From Hugenholtzia roseola DSM 9546 (lineage in GTDB: Bacteria; Bacteroidota; Bacteroidia; Cytophagales; Bernardetiaceae): a stretch of DNA of 64,000 bases. Within the stretch, counting starts at the first letter, position 1; each line of letters opens with the position of its first letter. The position numbers were made by a program, and so were the translations under genes. Shown one piece after another: positions 46,250-53,621 of the stretch. The notes under the pieces are model-generated. The model made no database searches and was not told the DNA's origin. It saw only the letters and a list, made by a program, of their open reading frames with translations. The DNA is taken from positions 1 through 64,000 of the forward strand of contig NZ_KE383887.1 of assembly GCF_000422585.1 (NCBI RefSeq), read 5' to 3'.

Positions 46250-46960
46250 TTATTGAATTTTAAAATTGATGCCGAGCTGTGGAAGCAACATATCTGTACG
46301 CGATTTTTTTATATCATAGATAACGGCATCGATGTTGTTGGGGTCTGGTAGGATAGAGCCTTCGGTGAGGTAGTCGGCAAAGCCGCCGCGCAAGTAAGTG
46401 GCTCTCAAATCGAGATAAACCCAAGATGAGAGGCGAATACCGATTCCTCCGCCTCCGCCATAACTAAAAGCAAAGTCGCTATGGTCTTCTACCGAATCAT
46501 ACACTTCCCCTGCTTCTTCCCAAACGGTGCGCGTGAAAAAATATTTTCCTCCTACCAGTGCTTCCAAATAGGGCTGCAAACGCGCTCCCTTATCCTTTGG
46601 CGAAAGGCGCAATAGGGCGTGAGTCTGTACGATATTGTTGGTAGTGCGTTCTGTTACCGTAACGAAATTCCCGTTGTAAAAATCTTGCGTATCAAAGCTC
46701 TCCATGCCATAAATTTGGTATCCAAAATCAAGCCCTAAGGAAAGGTTGAGGTTGCGCTCGGCAAGACGCTGACTTAGAATCGGGAAAAGCAAATAGCCAT
46801 TCACCCCTCCGCTGACATTTACCTCCGATTCGCGCTTGAAATCGTTGAGAGGCAAACCTGCCGCCAAAGAAAAGCCTACTTGTGCGATATTCTGCGATTT
46901 TGCTGCCTGAAAGGGCATCAATAAAAAAAAGAGTGCGAAAAAAAAGTAGTTCGTTTTCAT
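46250..46960 (-). CDS. Outer-membrane beta-barrel protein
   Basis: A 236-residue protein with a signal peptide (FFFALFFLLMPFQAAKSQ). The mature part alternates aromatic and polar residues in strands: VGFSLAAGLPLNDF, LGLDFGYQIYGMESF, LEALVGGKYFFTRTV, YGGGGGIGIRLSSWVYLDLR. It ends in a strand, LPQLGINFKIQ. This fits the OmpA-like or porin-family small barrels common in Bacteroidota. No binding partner is evident. It is monocistronic. Confidence 0.8.
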   Translation of the reverse strand: MKTNYFFFALFFLLMPFQAAKSQNIAQVGFSLAAGLPLNDFKRESEVNVSGGVNGYLLFPILSQRLAERNLNLSLGLDFGYQIYGMESFDTQDFYNGNFVTVTERTTNNIVQTHALLRLSPKDKGARLQPYLEALVGGKYFFTRTVWEEAGEVYDSVEDHSDFAFSYGGGGGIGIRLSSWVYLDLRATYLRGGFADYLTEGSILPDPNNIDAVIYDIKKSRTDMLLPQLGINFKIQ

Positions 46961-47065
46961 CTTGTAGCAATTTAGGTAAGGGTGAGGTCAAAAATAAAGA
47001 GCCATCTTACAAGCAAGATGCAAAAAAAAAGGAAAAGGTTGCGTCTTTTTTTATTAAATCTAAGC

Positions 47066-47557
47066 CTACAAGGGCTGTCCGCTGATAAGGCGTGCATGGG
47101 TAATGAAGTCGGTATTGGGCGGCTTTATGCCTTGCTGACGCAATAAAAGTGCGTACTGGGCGCGATGGTAGCTGGCATGGTTGATATTCTGCATGCAAAT
47201 TTCGAAAACGCTGCTGATATATGGTTTTTTCTCAAAATTGAGATAGGACACTTTTCGCTCCAATTCTGCTTCGTCGGCAGTGGCTAAGTGTGCCTTCCAA
47301 TTCTCAAAATTTTGAGCCGAAATAGGACTTAATGCCTTAAAAGGGAGGCTTTCCCAAATATCAATGCTCAAATCGGGATTGCCCTTGATGCGTGTAAGCC
47401 ATAACTTTTGTGCCAATATCACATGGCTATTGAGAAGGGCAAGGCGCGGCGGCAGCTCAACACCCGCTTCTTCAAGATGAACCAAGCAAGTTAGATAGGT
47501 CTGATTTGCCCATTCATTGTATTCCCAAAGGCGAAGGAGGTAATTTTGTAGCAACAT
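47066..47557 (-). CDS. DinB/DUF664-type four-helix protein
   Basis: A 163-residue protein from ATG 47557 (MLLQNYLLRLWEYNEWANQT). The pattern of an N-terminal NxW(A/T)N helix, then ALLNSHVILAQKLWL, then QNINHASYHRAQYALLLRQQ fits the DinB-like fold. In that fold three histidines bind a divalent metal, here H49-like, H129-like and H133-like positions. The family includes thiol-dependent transferases, including bacillithiol transferases, which would fit the bshB1 gene in this window. The frame is open far upstream, but that part is not family-like. Confidence 0.75.
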   Translation of the reverse strand: MLLQNYLLRLWEYNEWANQTYLTCLVHLEEAGVELPPRLALLNSHVILAQKLWLTRIKGNPDLSIDIWESLPFKALSPISAQNFENWKAHLATADEAELERKVSYLNFEKKPYISSVFEICMQNINHASYHRAQYALLLRQQGIKPPNTDFITHARLISGQPL

Positions 47558-47773
47558 AGCAGCATTTTTACTTAGTGTAAAAAAAACAATATCAAAGAAT
47601 AAGGCTGCAAAGATAGCAATTTTTTGAGAATTGTGTTGCGTATCTTTCAAATTTGCGTAAAGTGGGCGTTGGGATAGAAAAAGTACGGGCGCGATTTTTT
47701 TTAGTCTGAAAAATGTTGTATCTTGTGCATAGGCAAAAGCGTTTCTTTCTCTCACCCTTCAATTTCCCTGCCC

Positions 47774-48295
47774 ATGACTTTCCTGACCGATTCCACTTTG
47801 TTGAAAAAAGACCAAGCCGTAGCCCAAACGCCTTCTAAAAGCGGACAAGATGCCGAAAGTAGCCTACAAGAACAACACGAAAATAGCCTCGACACGCTGG
47901 TCGCCAAATTTTATGAGGTACTCTCTTTTCGCCAAAACCCCAAACAAGATTGGGAAACTTTCTTCGAATGTCTTACCCCCGAAGCGCGTCTTATCAATAA
48001 CAATGGCACTTCGCCTATTTTGATGAGCATTTCTAATTTTATTGCCATATACCGCTCACAGGCTTTGCAGCGCGATTTTCAACCTTTTATCGTAGCAGAA
48101 AAAGACCACAAGACCGAAATTTTTGGCAAAATTGCGCACCGTTATAGCTACTACACAATCGCCTACCCAAATAGCAGCCTGCCCAAGACCTATGGTAGAG
48201 CCAGTTTGCAGTGCATCTTAGTAGATAAGAAATGGCGTGTCGTTTCTTTTGTGTGGAATGATTACACTGACGAGAGTGGCGAAAATTTTGGCTAA
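47774..48295 (+). CDS. NTF2-like (SnoaL-type) protein of unknown function
   Basis: A 173-residue soluble protein. A disordered, Gln/Ser-rich start (residues 1-35) precedes a cone-shaped NTF2-like domain. That domain begins TLVAKFYEVLSFRQNPKQDW and continues with FECLTPEARLINNNG and a curved sheet ending WRVVSFVWNDYTDE. Similar proteins in Bacteroidota have no known substrate. ATG 47774 is chosen; an upstream in-frame start at 47723 overlaps the divergent promoter area. Confidence 0.6.
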   Translation: MTFLTDSTLLKKDQAVAQTPSKSGQDAESSLQEQHENSLDTLVAKFYEVLSFRQNPKQDWETFFECLTPEARLINNNGTSPILMSISNFIAIYRSQALQRDFQPFIVAEKDHKTEIFGKIAHRYSYYTIAYPNSSLPKTYGRASLQCILVDKKWRVVSFVWNDYTDESGENFG

Positions 48296-48376
48296 TTGCT
48301 TAACTTATTTTTTGGCTCACCTTTTCGCTTCTCTAAATACGCGCCTCTAAGCCTATTCCAAAGTTGTGTTATTGGG

Positions 48377-48527
48377 TTAGGTTTTAAAAATTAGGTACAA
48401 ATGTAGGGACAAGGCACAGCCTTGTCCTAAATTTTTAATTGAAACAAAAAAGCGTTTTCAGACCCAAAAAATAGGGTTTAATCCCGATTTTATTGCGAAG
48501 CTGGAGCTTCGCGCTACACCTGTCTGG
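48377..48527. repeat. Mosaic intergenic repeat, copy 3 (partial)
   Basis: Shares the lead-in and the palindrome GGACAAGGCA-cag-CCTTGTCC (48407-48427) with the copies at 10017 and 45916, then ATTGAAACAAAAA and ATCCCGATTTTATT fragments. The 33-base stem-loop is missing; instead a different small hairpin, GCGAAGC-tgga-GCTTCGC, lies near the end. Confidence 0.65.
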
Positions 48528-48531
48528 ACTT

Positions 48532-49443
48532 TTATCGTTTGCCCAATAAATTCTGCACTGCCTTCTGTGCCTGTTCATATTCCCACTCAAAACCTGTTTC
48601 TGCCATTTTCAGATGCGAAGCATAGATATTGCTCAAAGGCATTTGCGCCTGTTCGCCCAAAAGCAGATAAAGCGCGGCTTCGGGGACGGCAGGTAGAAAG
48701 AGTGGCTTGTGAAGCGTCTTGGCTATGATTTTGGTTAGTTCCTCATTCGTTACAGGATTGGGAGCTACCGCATTGTAAATTCCCTTTACACTTTCATTTT
48801 CCATCGCAAAAATAAAGAAACGGCATAGGTCGTCGAGGTGAATCCACGAAACCCACTGTTTGCCACTGCCCAATGCTGCCCCTGCATAAAGGGCAATAGG
48901 CTTGCGCATGGCTTCCAAAGCACCGCCCTTTTCAGAAAGCACAATGCCTATGCGTAGGATAGCCGTCCGCACTTCTCTCACCTGCAAGGCTGGTTTTTCC
49001 CAAGCCACACAGACTTGTGCCAAAAAATCGTCCCCTGCTCTCCCTTGTTCATCTTTGGGCTGGTCGCCCGACTTGTAGCCGTAATATCCAATGGCAGAGG
49101 TGGAAATAAAGGCTTTCAAACGGTGTGAAAGTTTGCGTATTTTTTCTTCTAAAAGTTGGGTAGAATAGGTGCGGCTATCCAAAATTTCGCGCTTACGTGT
49201 TTCTATCCAAGCCTTATCGCCCACATTTGCACCCGCCAAATGAATGAGATAATCGGCTTCCAAAAAGGCTTGCTCATCTATTTCGCCGCGCTCTACGTCC
49301 CATTTGCAGACTTCCACTAAGGGGTGTGTTTTTTTGCTGCTACGGCTAAAATGCACAACCTTATACGCCTTTGATGCCAAAAGCATTTCGGTCAGGCGCG
49401 TGCCTACCAAGCCTGTGCCGCCTGTGATGATAACTGTTTTCAT
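48532..49443 (-). CDS. TIGR01777-family NAD(P)-dependent epimerase/dehydratase
   Basis: A 303-residue short-chain dehydrogenase-like protein. The nucleotide-binding start is VIITGGTGLVGTRLTEMLL. The SDR Ser/Tyr-Lys region is STSAIGYYGYKSGDQPKDE, and the C-terminal DUF1731-like part holds VPEAALYLLLGEQAQMPLSN. This is the YfcH/SDR39U1 family, whose substrate is not established. Start ATG 49443 (MKTVIITGG) is chosen; 39 codons upstream in frame are not conserved-looking. Confidence 0.88.
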   Translation of the reverse strand: MKTVIITGGTGLVGTRLTEMLLASKAYKVVHFSRSSKKTHPLVEVCKWDVERGEIDEQAFLEADYLIHLAGANVGDKAWIETRKREILDSRTYSTQLLEEKIRKLSHRLKAFISTSAIGYYGYKSGDQPKDEQGRAGDDFLAQVCVAWEKPALQVREVRTAILRIGIVLSEKGGALEAMRKPIALYAGAALGSGKQWVSWIHLDDLCRFFIFAMENESVKGIYNAVAPNPVTNEELTKIIAKTLHKPLFLPAVPEAALYLLLGEQAQMPLSNIYASHLKMAETGFEWEYEQAQKAVQNLLGKR

Positions 49444-49587
49444 GGTTGGAAAGGGAATAATTGCCTTTAAAAAAGGCGTTTTCAGTTGGTATTCTTTGCA
49501 AAGTAACCATTTTATACCTATAAAGTTAGTTGGTACGCGCTTTTTTTCGTATCTTTCCATACCCTATCTATCCTTTCGCTATTTTTT

Positions 49588-51513
49588 ATGCAAGATTCAA
49601 ACTCTAATATAAAATTTGATTTAAACTTGCTCAAAAAGCAAGCCCTCGATAAACGTTTGCAAGTCTTAGTTTTAGATGCAAAAGGCTTTGTTGTGCAAAG
49701 TTGTGAAAGCCTTTTTTCCCTTCTTCCCACAGAGGAGGCAGGCAGGGAAAGGGCGCAAGCCGCTTCTTTGCAGGTGTCGCTCTTCGAGCTATTCAAGCCG
49801 CTTGCCAAATTCAAACCGCTTTTTTTGGAAGGCAATCAGCCTACGCTTTTTATCGAAAAAATTGCCCTTGCGCCTCCACTTGCTCAACAGGCAGAGGGCG
49901 AGGTTTCTTCTACCTGGTTTGATGTCTTTTTCGAAAGAAAGGAGGATAAGTGGCTTGTCTTTTTGTATCATAAAAATCAGGAATACGAACTTTTTTTGAA
50001 GCAGAAAAAAAAGAATGAAGCCGCTTTATTAGAACTAAGCAATGATTATCTAACTTTAAAGCACCAATATCAGCAGCTCGAACAGACACACCAAGACCTT
50101 TTGCGCCGTCAGCAAGAGGCATTTCAGGCACAAATTCAGCAGTGGTTTCATCTGCCTTTGGCTGCCCTACAACAGCTTATTTTGCTGCCACTACAAGAAA
50201 AAGGATTGCGACTAAAAGAGGCTCTCGAAAGCGCACTCAAACACGTCGAACTTTTGGAGGACTACGCGCTACATAGCAGAAAGGAGGGTGAAAAAGTTTT
50301 TAATTTGCCTCTTTTTTTAGAAGAAATAGAAAAAGCCTTTTGGCACATCGAATTTTTACAAGGGGGCAAAATAGAGATAAAACAGAAAGATTTGCCGCCG
50401 CTTTCGCTTCTTCCTGCGTTTTGGCAGGTGGATAGCTTGGCTTTGGCAAAGGCGGTTTTTATGTTGGTCAGATGGGTAAGGGTTCGCTTTTTGCTACAAA
50501 AAACATATCTTTCTATTAAAATTCACAAAACGGGTTTTGCACTTTGGATAGAAAATGCAGGGAAAAATCAGGAGCAGTCGCCTTTCCTACCTTTTAGCGA
50601 AACCTTCCAAGACCTTCATTTTCAAGACATCGAGAGTATTCCCGAATTTAGGATGATGCAAAAATGGGCGGCGGCGGCACGCGCTACCGTTGTAGGTAAG
50701 GTGGGGCTTGAAAAGGTCTGTGTGGAGGTACAGGTGCAGGTGCAGCCTGCCCTACAAGAAACAGAGCCGCAAGGATTTGATTGTCTGGCTCTTATCTATA
50801 CCGAAGACCCTACGGAAAGTTGGGCTTTGCAGACTTTTTGCAGCCAAAACCATATTCCTTGGCAGCGTGTTATACCCACAGAAGCAACGGCTTTCGAGGT
50901 AGAAGCGGCTTTTTCTAACAATAAAACGAAGATTTTTTTCGTTAGTCCCAAAAGTATCGCAAGGCTTTCCGAATTGGAACGCTGGAAGCTTTGTCTTGAA
51001 AAGGGGAAAGGCATACTTATCCTGCCCGCCCTTAGTTTGGAATGGCAAAAGTGGGCAATAGAGCAGGGATTGGAGTATCTGGTCAAGCCCTTCGAGCCGA
51101 CTGCTTTGGCACAAAAAATCAAACATTTACTTTCTAAACCCCTTAAAAAAGTGTATCAAGAACAGATAGACCTCACCACAATCTACGAAATCGTAGATGG
51201 GCAAGTGGAAATGGTGCAGACCATGTTAATGATTTTAGCTAAAAACTTGCAAGAATATCCCGAACAAATGCACCAACGTTTCCTAAATGGCGATTTGGCT
51301 GGATTGCGACAGCTTGCGCATAAATTCAAATCCTGCACCGCCTATACAGGGCTTTCTCAATTCAATCAGACCCTTTCCGACATAGAAACAAGCGCGGAAA
51401 CGGGGCTTTCACTCAATCAAATCGAAACCTTAGTTTCTTTTATTGCAGAGGCTTCTATTGAGGTAGAAAAGCAAGTGCAGCAAAAAATGACAGAAATTTT
51501 AGACTATCAATAG
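49588..51513 (+). CDS. Hpt-domain signalling protein with degenerate kinase and receiver domains
   Basis: A 641-residue protein. Residues 1-140 may form a PAS-like sensor. Residues about 140-200 are a coiled coil (QYQQLEQTHQDLLRRQQEAF). Residues about 200-330 resemble a dimerisation plus ATPase region but lack a clear H-box and N/G boxes. Residues about 390-505 resemble a receiver without the phospho-acceptor aspartate, but with K500 in LVKPFEP. The C-terminus is an intact Hpt domain with H578 in LAHKFKSCTAYTG. The intact part can carry phosphate; the others look catalytically dead. No response-regulator gene is adjacent. Confidence 0.8.
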   Translation: MQDSNSNIKFDLNLLKKQALDKRLQVLVLDAKGFVVQSCESLFSLLPTEEAGRERAQAASLQVSLFELFKPLAKFKPLFLEGNQPTLFIEKIALAPPLAQQAEGEVSSTWFDVFFERKEDKWLVFLYHKNQEYELFLKQKKKNEAALLELSNDYLTLKHQYQQLEQTHQDLLRRQQEAFQAQIQQWFHLPLAALQQLILLPLQEKGLRLKEALESALKHVELLEDYALHSRKEGEKVFNLPLFLEEIEKAFWHIEFLQGGKIEIKQKDLPPLSLLPAFWQVDSLALAKAVFMLVRWVRVRFLLQKTYLSIKIHKTGFALWIENAGKNQEQSPFLPFSETFQDLHFQDIESIPEFRMMQKWAAAARATVVGKVGLEKVCVEVQVQVQPALQETEPQGFDCLALIYTEDPTESWALQTFCSQNHIPWQRVIPTEATAFEVEAAFSNNKTKIFFVSPKSIARLSELERWKLCLEKGKGILILPALSLEWQKWAIEQGLEYLVKPFEPTALAQKIKHLLSKPLKKVYQEQIDLTTIYEIVDGQVEMVQTMLMILAKNLQEYPEQMHQRFLNGDLAGLRQLAHKFKSCTAYTGLSQFNQTLSDIETSAETGLSLNQIETLVSFIAEASIEVEKQVQQKMTEILDYQ

Positions 51514-51807
51514 CATTTTCTATCCAAAAGCGAAACTAAAATTTTAATAGAAGTTTAATAAAATTTGGTTAAATTATTTAAACTTAAAATGTCGGGCGCG
51601 TTTGAATCCGTACCGTCGCTTACTTGTGGTTTGTTTTTATGAAAAAAATATACTAATTTTTTAAATATTGCACTTGCTAATAAAAGGTTTTGCTTGTGGC
51701 TTTAGTTTTCTAAATGATACAATTAAAAGTAAATTTTGCAGTATAATCTTATGCTTTATAGCGTCAAAAGGTCTGCAATAGGGTTTTGTGTTTCGAACAA
51801 ACCTACT

Positions 51808-51905
51808 GAACCCCCAACCCTGCCCTCCCCCCATAGGGGAGGGTTCGAAAACCAAATCAATTTTTTGTTTTTTATCAAAAAAAATGATACCGAATGAAAG
51901 CCATT
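51808..51905 (+). repeat. GC-rich palindromic repeat, copy C (truncated)
   Basis: The left half matches copy A (CCCTGCCCTCCCCCCATAGG and GGAGGGTTCGAAAACCAAAT). The central hairpin is diverged and the G-rich right arm is missing. It lies between the Hpt gene and the convergent thioesterase gene. The rest of 51514-51915 is AT-rich and shows no gene. Confidence 0.7.
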
Positions 51906-51915
51906 TCGGATAACT

Positions 51916-52446
51916 CTACGCTTTTTCTGTAAAGAAAATAGATTTGAGTTCGGTAGCTTCTTCGGGTTTCATTCTGCCTGCCAAGACCAAGCGCAGTTGG
52001 CGGCGGCGCAAAGCCCCTTCGTAGTGTGCTTTTTCTTCGGCAGTTTCGGCAATGGCATCAGGTACGGGAATGGGTTTTCCAATTTGGTCGACGGCGACAA
52101 AGGTGAGATAGGCTTTGTTGGTTACCGTTTTAGAGCCTGTTCCCAAGATTTCCTCGCCCATTACTTCTACATAAACTTCCATCGAGGAATTGAAGGCACG
52201 TGTTACGTAGGCGCGAATGGAAACGACACTGCCAATTTTGATGCAATGCTCGAAGGATACATTATCTACCGAAGCCGTAACGACGACTCTATTGCAGTGC
52301 CGCTGTGCGGCAATCGCACCTGCTACGTCCATCATGTGCAGCAGCCTGCCGCCCATTAGGTTGTTCAAAGGGTTGGTGTCGTTGGGCAAGACCATTTCGG
52401 TCATGATAACCAGCGATTCTCTACAAAATTTTTGTTTGGGCATCAT
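51916..52446 (-). CDS. Acyl-CoA thioesterase (hotdog fold, YciA/BACH-like)
   Basis: Hydrolyses acyl-CoA to free acid and CoA. The product is about 176 residues from ATG 52446 (MMPKQKFCRES). The catalytic aspartate lies in the block LPNDTNPLNNLMGGRLLHMM followed by DVAGAIAA. The conserved substrate-binding beta-strands TASVDNVSFEHCIKIG and VYVEVMGEEI follow. The charged C-terminal helix (RRRQLRLVLAGRMKPEE) is common in Bacteroidota members. Starts at 52443 or 52488 are also possible. The gene lies between two oppositely oriented copies of a palindromic repeat. Confidence 0.88.
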   Translation of the reverse strand: MMPKQKFCRESLVIMTEMVLPNDTNPLNNLMGGRLLHMMDVAGAIAAQRHCNRVVVTASVDNVSFEHCIKIGSVVSIRAYVTRAFNSSMEVYVEVMGEEILGTGSKTVTNKAYLTFVAVDQIGKPIPVPDAIAETAEEKAHYEGALRRRQLRLVLAGRMKPEEATELKSIFFTEKA

Positions 52447-52513
52447 CAAAAGTGGAGTTAGAAAGGAGAGGGCAATTTTTTGCGACAAAGCGGCATAGTT
52501 GCGTCAAAGTGTT

Positions 52514-52648
52514 AAATGCACCCCACCCCAAACCCCTCCCCAAAAGGGAGGGGCTTCAATTTCGTATCATTTTTTTCGCATTTATGCGAAAAAAATGATT
52601 TGGTTTTCGAACCCTCCCCTATGGGGGGAGGGCAGGGTGGGGGTTCAG
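52514..52648 (-). repeat. GC-rich palindromic repeat, copy D (inverted)
   Basis: The reverse complement of the copy A layout, including the perfect central hairpin ATCATTTTTTTCGCAT (52566-52581), loop tt, and ATGCGAAAAAAATGAT (52584-52599). The outer arms are CACCCCACCCCAAACCCCTCC and the matching G-rich arm. It lies between the thioesterase start and the rpe promoter. Confidence 0.8.
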
Positions 52649-52751
52649 ACCGTTGCAATAACGCCCGACAACGCCACAAAAGTAAGAAAAAAACGCGCTT
52701 TCGGGGTAGCATTTGTTGGGAAAAGGCACTTTTCGAACCTAAAAAAATCGC

Positions 52752-52759
52752 TACCTTTG
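52752..52759 (+). promoter_or_regulatory. Candidate -7 box TACCTTTG for rpe
   Basis: TACCTTTG fits TAnnTTTG and lies 40 bases before the rpe start codon at 52800. Confidence 0.45.
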
Positions 52760-52799
52760 CCTTTCTCAATCTTGTTTTTCGTTTTCCTACTCTCTTTCT

Positions 52800-53453
52800 A
52801 TGCAAACTCCTACCCTGATTGCGCCTTCTCTTTTGGCTGCCGACTTCGCTCATTTGGGGCGTGATGTAGAAATGCTCAACCAAAGTGCTGCCGATTGGCT
52901 GCATATAGATGTCATGGACGGCGTTTTTGTACCCAATATATCCTTCGGGCTGCCCGTCATGCAAGCGATAGCGAAGGTGGCACAAAAGCCCTTAGACGTG
53001 CATTTGATGATTGTTGAGCCTGAAAAATATGTCCCTGCTTTTATAGAATTGGGGGCGCAGGTGGTGTCGGTGCATTACGAAGCCTGCCCTCATTTGCACC
53101 GCAATTTACAGCAAATTAAAGCCTTAGGCGCGAAAGCGGGAGTGGCTATCAATCCACACACTTCGGTAGAGCTTTTAGAAGATGTCCTCTCTGATATCGA
53201 TGTTGTCTGTCTGATGTCGGTCAATCCGGGTTTTGGGGGGCAGAAATTTATCGAGCGCACCTACGAAAGAGTGCGCAAGTTGAAGGCTTTAATCAACAAA
53301 CACCAGACTCAAACGCTGATAGAAATTGATGGCGGCGTGAATGCACACAACGCACCACTTTTGGTGCAGGCAGGGGCAGATGTCTTAGTGGCAGGAAGTT
53401 TTGTTTTTTCCTCTGCCAATCCAAGTCAGACCATTGCCGCTTTGAAGGGATAG
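52800..53453 (+). CDS. rpe: Ribulose-phosphate 3-epimerase
   Basis: Interconverts ribulose-5-phosphate and xylulose-5-phosphate in the pentose phosphate pathway. It is a TIM barrel with the metal/catalytic blocks LHIDVMDGVFVPNISFG (Asp/His), DVHLMIVEP, CLMSVNPGFGGQKF and EIDGGVN (catalytic Asp, phosphate-binding glycines). The product is 217 residues, the usual length. It is monocistronic with its own promoter box; an S46 peptidase gene follows under a separate promoter. Confidence 0.96.
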   Translation: MQTPTLIAPSLLAADFAHLGRDVEMLNQSAADWLHIDVMDGVFVPNISFGLPVMQAIAKVAQKPLDVHLMIVEPEKYVPAFIELGAQVVSVHYEACPHLHRNLQQIKALGAKAGVAINPHTSVELLEDVLSDIDVVCLMSVNPGFGGQKFIERTYERVRKLKALINKHQTQTLIEIDGGVNAHNAPLLVQAGADVLVAGSFVFSSANPSQTIAALKG

Positions 53454-53549
53454 AACGCACTTAAAGAGGCGTTTTTTTTATTTTCTGCCTTTTATTGGGC
53501 TTTCTGCTGGCTTTTCTCTACCTAATGCAACAAAGTTGCATCATCACGA

Positions 53550-53579
53550 TTGAAATTTGAGTAGAATTTGGTAAGTTTG
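53550..53579 (+). promoter_or_regulatory. Promoter of the S46 peptidase gene
   Basis: TTG at 53550-53552 and TAAGTTTG at 53572-53579 with a 19-base spacer match the Bacteroidota TTG-N19-TAnnTTTG promoter. The start codon is 42 bases downstream. Confidence 0.6.
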
Positions 53580-53621
53580 CCGCCCAATAGACTACCTATT
53601 ACTCACAAACCAAATTTAGAG

